DNA from: Lingula anatina
Taxonomy: Eukaryota > Brachiopoda > Lingulata > Lingulida > Lingulidae
Assembly: GCF_001039355.2 (NCBI RefSeq)
Contig: NW_019775747.1
Location: 1-64,000 of the forward strand
Direction: 5' to 3'
DNA: 64,000 nucleotides
Positions 12,186-24,272 of the stretch are shown here, one piece after another (the first letter of the stretch is position 1; each line of letters opens with the position of its first letter). A program made the translations under genes and the position numbers. The notes beneath the pieces were generated by a model. It had not been told where the DNA came from. It ran no database searches and saw only the letters and a list, made by a program, of their open reading frames with translations.

Positions 12186-14590
12186 AAATCTTGTTACTTT
12201 ATAACCCAGAGATAAAAGCGAGTAATCCAAGCAAATCTGGACTGCACAAATGACACAAATTAGATGCCAAAGCTGAAGTCAATAATAGCCATTTGTATCT
12301 CCCTCAAAACATTACTTAGTGACATTAAAGTCAACCAGGGTATGATGCAAAGACATGAAGATTTATAGTGGTTGTATCTTATTATCTCATATCAATATTT
12401 TCCATATGTTCTAACTGTTGTGCCAATTAAATTAACAAATTAACAATTATGGCAGTGGTAAAGCTGAGAGATATTGCTTGCTGTTACTTTTATATTACTA
12501 AATGAAGCTAATTAATTTAGGAACTTATTCTGACCCTTTTTCACTATCAAAATTAATTTCATAACATTTTTCTGTCATATTCAATGAATTAAGGACTGGG
12601 GTTGTTGAAAGGTTAAAGCAGCTCTTGAGTAATCAAAAACTTCAGCTGTCAAAATATTTCCTGTATAAAATTTACATTTTTTTTCATGTGAAAGGGACAA
12701 CATACAGTATGGGATTACAGTATAATGAAATCACAGTGAACCATTTTTCATGTGGTGGACAAGTTTCTACCACTTACAGACTATATTATCCATATTTAAA
12801 CTCATTATAAACATTCAGTCAACTATTTAGTTTGAAATCTTGGCTTAAGCTAAGTGAACAGCTACAGGTATATGTAACAATGTAATCTGTGACTATTAAT
12901 GTTATATGCCTGTGAACAGGGAGTATATTTTCATTACTTACAAAAGGGGACAACATGCCTTTGGACATGGCCAATCTAAATAGAAAATAGGATGATATAT
13001 GGCAATATGACAACACCTTGCACTGTCTTGTTACACATTCCCTTTCTGTCATAGTTTGACATGATTTCATCTCTAAATCTTTCCACATTGAAGACATTTT
13101 ATAACTTTGGTACAGGGAAAGATGCCATGAACTAAAAACAAACAGGCTATTAGATTTAAAGCTATTTGACCAATTTATACATATTTGTATTATTGGGTTA
13201 GTCAACCAAGTGCCTTCTTTCATTTAGAAAAAACATAATACAAATTTATATCTTTTCGTGGTTTCAACATTTTAGATGCATATCACTGTGATATATGCAG
13301 CAGTAGCACCTGCCCAATACAATAAATGGATACCATCCTCTGGTGGCACATGTCTTGGACCTAAACCAGTTTGGGTTTATTTTTGTTTTTTCACCCAGCT
13401 TTAAAGGGCAACTAATGTGTGATATGTTAAACCTGCCTAGCAGGGTCCACCTCAATATTCATCATTTGTATTCAGTATACATGTACATGTAAAGCTACTG
13501 GACAGGAATACTCTATGGGAGGTTGTTCTGTTTATAGTCAGTGTAAGATAGTATGCAGCGACAGTAAATAAAGATGTCAGCTGTTTACAAGTGTGTCAGG
13601 TCAGTGAGAATACCATTAATAATACCCTGTGTTCAGGAATGTCCAAATAGAATGTGTTTTTTATGAGTTCATTGCGTTGTCTGACTGTCTTAAAATGGAC
13701 AACTGTTAAGCCAGATGTATTTATTCCTTCTATCTGAACTTCAGCAAATTCATCTATTCTAAATGTACACAGAAAAGGGATCAAAATACCTAGGTTTTAT
13801 GCTTCTACTTTTAAAGAAGACTACATATCTTTCCCATGCAAGTTATCTCATTCACACTTTTTTACAGAGCTATAAATATATTTTCTGCCTTATTCATACT
13901 GATTTATATAGAGTGCTACTGAAATCAAGGAGTTATAACTCCTTGCTGAAATCAACCTAGTGTATTTCTTACTGTACTTTAATTCATAAACCATATGAGC
14001 ATTCAGAGACTAATGTAATGTACTTACCATAGCCAGCTTGGGTGTAACTGAAAATGTTCCTTTATCCTCTATCAAGTGAAAACCAGGTCATTTTTCAAGT
14101 GCTGCCCCCTTGGTGTTACCTGAGGAATCCAGCCCATCATCATATTATTATCATTAGCACTCCGTTTGTTGGTAAATAACGGGGGGTTGTGTGTATACTT
14201 GCCATTGTTTCAGTTGTTTAGATTAGTGATTTTAAGTATCTTTGGGTTAAAGTAATATATATTGTAGAATAGAAAATAGATAAAACTATTTAGTAGTAGA
14301 GAGATGTTTCAAGTTTTTTATTAGTTTATTACTTTTTTAGACCGAAAAACAGTAATTTTCATCTTGCGAGGCAATGCTACAGGTATTTTGACTCTTGAGA
14401 ATATTAATCACTCAACAGTAATCCTAGCATAGTAGCAGTGGTCACGCTTCAGTGAAACTACACATAGAGTGGACGTATCAGGTCGTCTAGATTGACGAGA
14501 GGCTACCAGCCGCCACAGGTAGAATATAACACACCACAGTATGAAGTTTCGAGGAGAGATTCCACACATAGCTTTGTTTGGCAGTCTACC

Positions 14591-14882
14591 CAAGCGCCGG
14601 ATTTAGGGGGATCAGAATTAAGACTGCCCACACTTTGGTTTTTGAAAAATAAAGCTCAAACCAAAAAGCGTGTACCTGAATAATAGTTCTAAACTGTACC
14701 TATTGGCACCGTTTGCCCTCCAAAGCATGTTTTGTGGGGGAGGGGGCTTTGAGTGGGCCCCGAACCCCCCACCAAGTTTTTTTTTTTTTTTTTTGGGGGG
14801 GGGGGGGGCTTCTCCGACCTCGCAATCCGATCCTGTCATTCCAAACCGTCACCCCCTTCAAAAAATCCAGGCTCCGCCCCTG
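14591..14882. mobile_element. hAT-like non-autonomous element
   Basis: The left end is GCGCCGGATTTAGG and the right end is CCAGGCTCCGCCCCTG, matching the imperfect terminal repeats of 24010-24272. Flanking TACCCAAG and TACCCTGG could be a decayed 8-bp target duplication, as expected for hAT elements. The interior holds a T-run/G-run (about 14777-14809), the same low-complexity feature as in the copy at 8448. Confidence 0.6.
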
Positions 14883-14889
14883 TACCCTG

Positions 14890-15340
14890 GGTGACAGTGA
14901 AGTCACTGTGTCATTTCAGCAAAGCATGTGCTGGTCGGTGTCAGTTCTGAGAAACTTAAAACGGTAACACTACAAAGTTTTCGATCATGTCCTCATTTAA
15001 AGAAATCGTTTTCATTTTTTTTCTTATTTGCTCCCTTTTTCATGTTCAGTGCCGTAAGTCTATTTATTATTTTTATTGTTGTTGTTGTAACTTATTTATT
15101 TATTTATTTCAATATCGTAAGTTGCCAAAACTTAATCTGATTTGTCGCACACTCCCAATTTTCTCTTCATTACATAACACATATGCGTGATTGAAAATAT
15201 CTCCTGGTACGTCTTGTTTTTAGTTTGATTTAGGTTGACTACATACAATAGTGGAATATGAAAGATCTCGGGCATTAAAACACCCCGTTATCACTTAGAA
15301 CGCTATCACTTTGTGATCGAGAGAGATGTATCGATTACAA
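14890..15340. repeat. Diverged third copy of the gene-downstream block
   Basis: It aligns with 3085-3560 and 9320-9790 over several hundred bases. Shared landmarks are GAAGTCAC, TTCAGTGCC, AAGTTGCCA, TTTAGTTTGA and the ATCACTTT/GTGATC-GAGAGATG block, in order. In copies 1 and 2 this block lies just downstream of the gene's stop codon (possible 3' UTR). Here the nearest gene is 3 kb away at 18406, so an insertion or rearrangement separates them. Confidence 0.6.
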
Positions 15341-18300
15341 ATACCCATTACGTGATTTAGGCCAAAGAAATAGAGCACAGAAGTCATTAACCAGAGATAT
15401 AAGGAGAAGGTGTCCTTCTGTTGGGACTGTAGCTATATTTGTAAACCAAAAGAAATAGAAATGCACAAGAAATGGTTTTAAATGACAGATAGAAATGTGT
15501 GTAGGCCGAGCTCCTACAAATGAAACTGAACGTCGTGGAAGTAAATGACAAGCTCGAAAGGTGAGGGCGATCTATTATCGTCCATCTGCTTATTTACTTT
15601 TGACAGTTATGGTTGCAAGTCGAGAAAAAATCTGATTTCTTGAGATTCTCATCAATTTCAAGATCATTCTGACCATTATCCTTTTGAACCTCCAACATGG
15701 TGTATAAAGCACGCGTTTGACGTTATTTTTTTTAATTGCCCTAGTTAGTACGGTAGCATATATTCCTAGTATTTTCACGACGCAATACAATTGAAATTTT
15801 TGAGCAGCGGTAGTAATTTAGGTACTTACAAATATTGTTATTTGCCCTTGAGACGGAGAAAAATATACCCCGCAGCATGATGCAGTCATTTAAGGCATTT
15901 AAACTACCACAAATTGTCTTTTGTGGGAGCGTTGTCTAGATCGAAGCCCGTTGCTCCAAGATTAGACTCTTGATTTTCTTATTTAACCTTGATCTTTTTC
16001 TGGAGGTGATTTGGCAGACGTATTGATCTATGAGCATTCTTAACAATTTTCTTGAGGTAATAGGGCTGAAATGCTTATTATTAGCCTTACGACACGAATT
16101 TCGATCTTTTTACGACAGAATATTAAGATTTTAAACGCATAGTGACAAATTATACATTTTTGTCATGACTGTTAAGACTCGTCAATCCTTGCAAACAATT
16201 TTAATACTAGGATCATAAAAGAAATTCATTTGAACTATATGTCACATTTTTGATAAAGAAAACAGGACTGATCGATGCATTTTCTTTATTTTCCGGTCAT
16301 TATTATTATTATTAAGGTTATGTTGTCAAAATATTGTTATACTGGTTCAACTTTTTACTACACTTGGCAAGGCTGTTCAAAGGATAACAAGATCGATATA
16401 ATAGTACTGACAGACATAAGAGTGAAGAACTATCATCGTGAAATTCTCTGAAAACGGATTTTAATCCCCACTGCCCAAACGTCAAGTTAACGTTATCCAT
16501 TCATATACAGTCTATCTAGCTGTGTTTTGCCAGATAATTCACTAATAAGATCCTTACATATGAGATCTCAAATTTCGATCGCCTTTTTTTCATGAATTAG
16601 TCTTCTTAAAAATATGCTACATATTATATAATAATTATCAATTTTCAAGATTTGTTTGGAAAAATTAAAATGTAATCCTTTTTCTTGAAGCGTTATTACA
16701 CCGATAGAATAAAGGTAGGTCTAAAATCTTGGTTTTTAGCAGGCTTGACCGTCGAGGAATAGTGATGCTCAGCACTAAACCTAAGTCCCAAGGAGAAAAT
16801 ACCCCAGTGGCACTCAGTTTCAAAGCCAGAGGTAGAATACCCGTTTATTTCAGCATATGCTTGCCATCCTAACTGTATGACATGACTTGTTTATGAGACT
16901 GATAGGTGGGCTGACGATTTCACATTTTTTGCACTTAAGCCAGTAGACGTGTGTGTGTGTGTGTGGGGGGGGGGGGGGGTGTTATTAAAAAATAAAGTTT
17001 AAAAATCGGTAATATATCAGAGAGACGGCTCTACTTTGCCAGCTTTCCAGTCAACCATCTTTGTTTAGTTTCGGAAAAGAAACAAATTAATCTAGAACCA
17101 AAAACGGTTTTACTTGGAGCTTTTTTGACAAAACGTACATGTATGAGAGGAATCGATGCCCTTTTTTTTTCTTTTATCATTTAAAAAGGGTACCGGGTTT
17201 CGTCTGACACGCCCCAAGAGTGCACATTGGTGGCATCACATTAAAACAAAATCCTACCATCATCATTGAGATGTGAGTTAATTGCAGGATTTCGTGCAAA
17301 TTCAGTATGGCAACGGACATTCATATAAAGCACAGATTTCATTATTGCTAATTGGTACGCATCTAGAAACAGAAACCAATAATTACACAGCATCTTCAGC
17401 AAGATATGCCGCCTTGATATCTACGATCAGTTTGCGAACTCGGTATTGAACTTAATCCGCAAGACCTTTCCAATTATATGATGATCTGCAAGATTTCTGT
17501 CCCATGTTACCGAGATAATGTACAACGTTTAACATCAAACATTGCTCCCCCTTACGTAACATAACCTATAGATATATCTGAAATCCCATTGCACCAGTTC
17601 TTGTTTTGCAAATGGAAAGGGGGAAATTACCTATGCGCCACTGGTCTCCAGTAACAATTTCTGGAAGAGAGAATGGGCAAATTAATGATCACAACTATCA
17701 ACATGTGCTTTGAGATCTAGCAAACCGGTAGTATATTAATAATATATGGATTGATCGGATGGTGTGGTAAGGTGTAAACGCCGAGGGGCTCTCATAAAGC
17801 ACATACACAGGGGAGATTCGAAAACGAGCAACTTTTCACTCTCTAATCCGTACAGTCAGCTGGGCCCTGGCCTCGCATGCATAAAAAAATCAATATGACT
17901 ACTGTTTGAATTCCAAAAAGTAGGCGGCTCGTCTTTAACAGTTTCAGGTTGAATTCATCTCCATGTCGCTGGGCAGGACTTTTATGGAGAAAACGGTCCT
18001 CGGGTCCTTAGACGTCCATAGTCTTCCCTATTTGGAGCCAATATACGATGTATTGATTTCCCCGTCAAGAGGTTAAACCAATTTCATTTTGCAGTTCTGA
18101 ATGTTGCTATAAGCTGTTTGCATCCGAGCACGATAATGTAAGCGCCCCGGTCCTTGTTGAATTGAAAATAAGAAAAATCGGCTTTCTTTATGAGAAATCA
18201 CTGCCTATCAAAACACGCGAACAGATAGCGCTTACTGCAATCTTTCCCCTGGAATTTCCTTTCCACCAATTCTTCGTTTTTCCACCATTATGCCAGTTTC

Positions 18301-18405
18301 AGGTTTGAGTAAACGAACCTGCAGACAGTTCACATTCTGTAACATCCTGTCTTTTTTCTGTATTTCTTTCCATATTCAGAATTATTAACGCCTTCTGAAA
18401 AGCGG
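15341..18405. other. No gene seen
   Basis: Ordinary AT-rich DNA with a GT/G tract at about 16949-16980. A minus-strand frame of 34 codons after an ATG near 15700 is rich in Asp, Glu, Lys and Asn but has no convincing acceptor. The 3' UTR of the gene at 18406 should begin here. Confidence 0.5.
16949..16980. repeat. GT repeat followed by a G-run
   Basis: About eight GT units followed by a run of some 15 G. Confidence 0.95.
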
Positions 18406-19127
18406 CTAAAGGAATCGGCTGTTGATGACTTCTTTTATCATTCCCTTCATAAGGCGGTATCTTTGTATAGCAATGTACCGCTTAGATTCCTCATATTGGA
18501 CCTCCATTTCGTGAATAAGGTCTTTTATAATATCCGTTTTTCGCTTGGTGTCCGTTATTTGTTCTTGTATCTCAACGTTTTGCTCTAAAAGGGCATCGTC
18601 AGAAAGATCTGAAGCGAAAACATTGATTTAAATTAAAAACTAATATTTGTATTCAAATATTTTGCATGCAATAATAAAAACTAGTATCTTAAATTTTCAT
18701 TCAAGTGAATGCAATGCTCACCTTACGCCATTATTAAACTAAAGGTACATTAAATGTCATCTGAATAGTTTAAATAAAAAAAACAAAAGAAAGAAAAACC
18801 TTTATATCGTTCCTCAATTCTTTGAGCGGCGGCACTCGTATCCTTCTGCCGCACAAAGTCTCTGCACATCTGTTTTAATCCGCTTGATAACGCGTCCCCT
18901 CCATTTGACAACCTAAGATGGGTCACTGTCCTTTTAATCATGCTTTTTAGTTGCCTATAGCGTCTAAAGAAATCTAGCTCTTTGGATTCCACGTATTCCC
19001 TATGTAGCTGCTCCACCAGCAAACGGAATTTCTTGTAGTCTTGTTGTGTTGCTTCAAGATCGTTGCACAGTTGTTCTGTTTCTCGACGTACTTCGGATTG
19101 CCCTGAAAACCATCCAAACACAGCCAT
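18406..19127 (-). CDS. Two-exon helical-repeat protein, diverged paralogue (176 aa)
   Basis: Exon 1 is 18800-19127 and exon 2 is 18406-18608, joined by a phase-1 intron (donor GTTTTT, weak; acceptor CTTCAG) that splits an Asp codon. Exon 2 is 203 nt, exactly as in the two genes near 4 and 10 kb, and the intron falls at the same place after a Tyr-Lys. The protein starts MAVFGWFSGQ and carries the 31-residue repeat twice, at about residues 36-66 and 139-169. The repeats align without gaps to those of the other genes (shared Leu, Tyr, Ser/Ala-Lys, Arg-Tyr and Lys-Met-Ile-Lys positions). It is highly charged with no membrane segment, and helical packing is likely. DNA upstream (19130-19260) is more GC-rich and may be the promoter. 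The family is not recognised, and the function is unknown. Confidence 0.78.
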
Positions 19128-19946
19128 ATGAAAATGAAACTGACGGTACGATTACGAGGTGTGCAGGAACCACGAGGTGTGCCTTGTTCATTGCCACTCA
19201 CGGAGCCGCCTATGAAAATAGCGGGAGAATGTTCAGCTCGGAGGTGAAATTGAGTGCGGGTTAGTATCTGCAAATGAAACTATTAGGCTTGTAAAATGAA
19301 AATAAATTAATCCGCCCTTCTTTCTATCCCAACTGTCTACATAGCTATCTGGTTTCATGGATGTTCCACTCAAATCAACGTAGCGAAAACCCAATTCTAA
19401 GAAAAGAACTGAATATTTTAATCTAAATCCCACACGTCATATTAACTCGGGAGAGACACATCTGATTTCCCTGTAAAGCGGCCTATTCCAATTCTTTCCA
19501 CGTTCCACGCCCTCCTTTAATCAGTTACGAGACCGAATCAAGTTGTACAATCACACGTCAGAGGCCTCCTGGTTAACTCGTAATCGCACACAGAGAATCA
19601 CTGATGAAAGGTACTTTCATCCTACTTCCTTCAGTCCTCCACTCCGATGATTAACAGTCGTCCTTACGAAGTGGGATAAGAAATATTGACGTTCAAATAA
19701 AGACTCAATTCATCGGGATGGCAATTTGTGTGGATTTGAAAACGATAAATAACCAGTGACAGGATTTCGTTAAAGGGATGCTATTTGATTTACACTTTTC
19801 ACGCAAAGGCTCAAAGCGTGACGCCAGGTTGGAATTAAGCGCGCGCGGTCACGTTGACGTTAATTTGTCATGGAACATTTGATGTCATGTCACGTATTTC
19901 GACAACCAACTTCAAAAATAGTAATATTAACATTAAAACTCCCCCT

Positions 19947-19985
19947 CACACACACACGCATGCACACACACACACACACACACAC
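19947..19985. repeat. (CA)n microsatellite
   Basis: CA repeat interrupted by GCATG. Confidence 0.95.
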
Positions 19986-22644
19986 GCGATGTACAGATAT
20001 ACCCAAATTAAATAAATGTATCTCCTAATTTCGTCATGTCTTCAAAAGAAAGAACAATCTGGATTTCTATCGTTTCCTTTTCTCCGGACCTTGCTGGAAT
20101 TATTGATTAAGAATAAACATGTTATAGCTGATATCCTCTCGACCATACAAGGGTTGACAGGCTGACACATCACCAATATCACTTCGGACCAGGCCGTGAA
20201 CCAGAACGCGTCGACATGAGGGAATTATCAAAATGATTGCATTTTAAATTATCCTGTATATGTCAAACATTCGATATTAGAGACAGGAAGAGAGAACAGT
20301 CTTTACGGAATTAAGAGTGATTTGTGCATTTTTGTCTGTCATAAAGTGACAATGTGCGACCATTTCTAATACTTTTGTTTGATTATGTACTGGAATTATC
20401 TAGATTTATGTCATCTATTCTGACGGGGACCTTGCTGGAATTACTGATCAAAAATCAACGTGTTCTTTTCGATGTACTGTGTAAGATAAAAATTTATTGC
20501 CTTTCACGAAGTCGTCTAGGTTGAGGCCATAGGCCAGTACGCTTCAGAGCGAGTGATATTTCAAAATTTTTGTTTATTAAACCATCAGATCCGTATATGT
20601 TAGACACGTTATCAAGAGAAGAGGAAGTGAAATGGAATAAAAGGCTTCACGGTCATTACTTTGCCAATGATAAAATGAGCAACATTACGGCTGTTTACAA
20701 AGTGCACATTTAAGAATCCGGAGATGCAAAATTGGTTACGCGGTTAAGTTGACCAGTGCATACACAGACAGACACTCATAAGTGTAAATTACAAAAATTG
20801 CCGGTCTGATAGTCAAGCCTTTTTATCACGACTGTCATTCCTATGAAGTCCGAAAATCAGTAGCATGATTTTTTTCTCGCTAAATTAAAAGTGAGATCGA
20901 TTACATTCGAATATTATTGTTGTATAATTAACTAGCTTGCAAATTAAGGATACCTTGGTTGTGTAATAATCGATAATGCTTATTTTGTGCGCCTATATTT
21001 TAAGGCATTATCTATCATTCATCACTGACAAAGAAGTAACACAGGGAACAACTGACAGATTAGTTCACCTTAAGTTGTCTGAGCGAAAAAAATTTTCCGA
21101 GAAAAAAATATTAATTGTGTTATGTTACTAATGTGCGTTCTGACTCAGAAGCTTGGAAATGGTTTCTAAACGAAAAAACTCCCCAGAGAAGAGAAACTGT
21201 CTCGCTTCAAGGCGACTATGAATATTTCCGGTATATGTAACACGGTATTTTTGCAGCATTCAGCAGTGCGATTCTAATATCATGTAATATGGCGACGCGA
21301 TATCGGTGAATTTTGGCAAACATTGCCTGTCTCTATGCATGCCCATGTTAACATCGATGCAATAGAAAGTCACAACGCATTCAGAAATATCACGACCCTA
21401 ATTGCCTTCTAGATTGGTTGCTGTGACTCAAACAATGATTGATCTATAAATGCAGCGGCCAATATAGGGTGATAACGACAGCAGCGTCTGCTAGGGCGTC
21501 AGTTGATGGAATTTTAGTCTTCCATCTCAGACAAGGGTCGCTATTAGGCATGTGGACACGAGAACGCATAAGGACACGGAGAGACTGACTGGCATTTTCT
21601 TGTCTCTGCGTCTGCTGTCGGATATGTTGCTTTAGTTTGCTGAGAAAGGAAAGGAGATAGTTAAAGACAGATACTCCAGCCGACTCTTAAGGCAAAAATA
21701 TCATCAAGGGTTTTTAATCCACCCACATCCCTGACAAAATTGTTGCGAGATACGCGAAAAATCGAAAACCCTTATATTTGGCATTGAAGGTGCATGGATT
21801 TCCAGTATCACTATTTAAGTTTATCTATGGTTTTCTTGAATAAACTTGTACGGTGAAATTGACTGTGAGATCTGTTCAGAGTTATGATACTGCATACTGC
21901 AGCCACTGTCAATTTCGTTTTGAAATAAATAATGAGTTCATACACTCTGAAAGTATTCTTGATTTTCAAGGGCGACATACGTAAAAATACTTTTTAACGG
22001 TAAATGAAATTTTATTATTTGTTATTTTAACTAAGGAATGGCTGAAAATAAGGACTCAACACTACCATCTACCATTCGTATAAACAGTCACATTGTGACT
22101 AGAAAGTTTACATGCAGTTTTCATTCGACAGTAAACTTCCCTTGTTACGTGTAGTAATACCTTGGGAAGACCATATTTCAGGATCACTCCCCTAATACGT
22201 AGTACAATGGATAATTGCTAAGATCTAGGCTAAGCTTTTACTCTCTCTAAAGTCTTCTTTCATCCCATGTGTAAATTCCTGGATAAATACATGGGAAATA
22301 CGATTGTAATTTCGCTGTGTATAAAACCAAAGGAATCACAGAAGATGCACATCTATCAGACCGATCAGACAGCTGACTGATTTAGTCTCTTCCCGGCACT
22401 AGATATGCCAGTCAGTTGAATTTGCAAAGGGACTTGCTTGGACTTCTAAATAAAGAGCACGTGTTCTATTCCCAGGATATTAGATTCGTAACACCCTTAT
22501 CGCAATTTACAATTTTTATCCATTAAGACTAATAAGTTGCATTTGGTTTTAATTCTGACAGCAATGACAGTTGCTAACACAAAACGAAATTTGGCAAGTA
22601 AAATACTGTGTGAAATTAGCGTCATTATTGCAGTTATCAAACTC

Positions 22645-22646
22645 TG

Positions 22647-22712
<66 letters not shown>
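22645..22712. repeat. Compound (TC)n(AC)n microsatellite
   Basis: About 11 TC units run directly into about 20 AC units. All long frames here are repeat translations. Confidence 0.97.
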
Positions 22713-24009
22713 ATTTATTATATAGAATATTTTCATGGCACAAAAAAATCAAAACACAAGCAGACAATAAGAGACTATTGCCTCTTGTATAGAACCATGT
22801 TTTATGAGAAAAACGTTTTGAGCCACCTCTCTACAACCGCATTCATCAATCTTTTCACAGCGCATTGTTCCACAGCTGAATTTACGTAATCAGAAATTGG
22901 GATTTCCACCCAAAAACATTTCTGTGTACCGTTTCAGTAGGTTAGTATAAAACCTTGCAATTGATAGATTACAGGTAGTTCAAGGATTTCTTTTTCCAGA
23001 CAGAAAAATTGGCTAAATATCCTAATGTGATTCGATGTCATAGAGACGCTATTATCGACTCATTGGTATGCAACTAAGCATCAAACCCAAAACCGCAACG
23101 AGATCTTAATGTATCTGTCAGATGATGTTAAGAAAGAGATAAGCTATGTGAACTTTTCACATTTCTGCCTCGCTACGTTATATTACCTTTTTTTTATATT
23201 TTCCTTTACAACAAGGCTAATAAATGTATACATTTTAAACACACTGTATTCGATGATTTTCGATGTAAATAGCCAGATCAATTACATGAATATCAAACCC
23301 CATCATGACTGCCCATACCAATCTCTGCCCAAAAAGATTTTGTTGATTTAATCTTGTTTTTTCTTCTTTATTTCTTAAGTAATTTAATTCGTAAATGTTA
23401 TTTCTACAAATCATATAAAATTCTTCATATTGCGCCCGTTTTCTAAACTTGCCCTACATGTATCAGAACATCTGACGCAATCGCTCTGGTTTTAATTTTG
23501 ATCGATATACTCACATATTGTTTTAGAAACCTGGTTATTAGTATCTAATAATATGGCAAATTCATTCTATATATGTATATATTCATATTTTAATATGATT
23601 AAAAAATCATATAAGAAATAAGAAATAATTCGAAATGTATGAGATCTTTGGGCTTTTTTTTAAATTATTGGATTTTACTTCAAACTGAACATTATTTTCG
23701 AACGCTGGGGTACAACTTCTACCGGATTTGCTTTACTTTTAAGCTAACGATGAGCGCCCAGGGCATCTTTAAAAACTCTCTCAGTCTCAGCTTGGACGTG
23801 GGTCAAATGTCTTGGGAACATTATCAATCAGTTATATATTCTCACGTTATTTAGAAAAAAATTCCCCGATGGCTACTGACAGGCACACTAAGAGTACACC
23901 GGTTCAAAGTCACAGTTCAAGAACGCACTGCAGGAATCAAGCGAGTCAGTCCCACCTATTATCTCTTAGAAATTGTGATATATTGGTTTTCTGCATTCTG
24001 GTCTGTTTG

Positions 24010-24272
24010 CAGTGGCGGATTTGGGCGAGGGTCAGGGGGGTCCTGACCCTCCCTTCGATTTCTGAAAAAAAATCACACGAATGGTCCCCTCTTGAAATTA
24101 GAATTTTGACTAGCTGAATCATAGTCATGAACTGTACCAAATGGCACCGTTTGCCCTCTAAAATACCAAAAAATTCCGGGGCCCTTCAGCGTGCCCCGAA
24201 CCACACGCCAAGGTCTTATCGTCGGCTTCGCATCCGCGGACCCCCCTTCAAATAATCCTGGATCCGCCCCTG
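24010..24272. mobile_element. 263-bp hAT-like non-autonomous element
   Basis: The left terminus CAGTGGCGGATTTGGG and the right terminus (reverse complement CAGGGGCGGATCCAGG) form imperfect inverted repeats of the CAGNGGCGGAT type common among animal hAT elements. The interior shares AACTGTACC and TGGCACCGTTTGCCCTC with 8448 and 14591. No clear 8-bp duplication remains. There is no transposase frame. Confidence 0.65.

Larger units (their letters stand above)
8743..14882. repeat. 6.2-kb tandem unit, copy 2
   Basis: Second copy of the unit at 2524-8722, offset about 6.2 kb. It carries the 337-bp MITE at 10216-10552 that copy 1 lacks, and it lacks the 245-bp foldback element. The gene it carries encodes the same protein as copy 1. 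Confidence 0.93.
19128..24009. other. Gene-free stretch with microsatellites
   Basis: I see no exon chain that I can support on either strand. Short frames are scattered. The probable promoter of the minus-strand gene at 18406 lies at the left edge. There are CA and TC/CA tracts (listed separately). Confidence 0.5.

Noticed and set aside
12955-12981. Short ATG-led exon (MSKGMLSPF) before a GTAAGT donor upstream of the copy 2 gene
   Set aside because: The same site in copy 1 has a different length and phase, and neither joins in frame to the MGKT exon.
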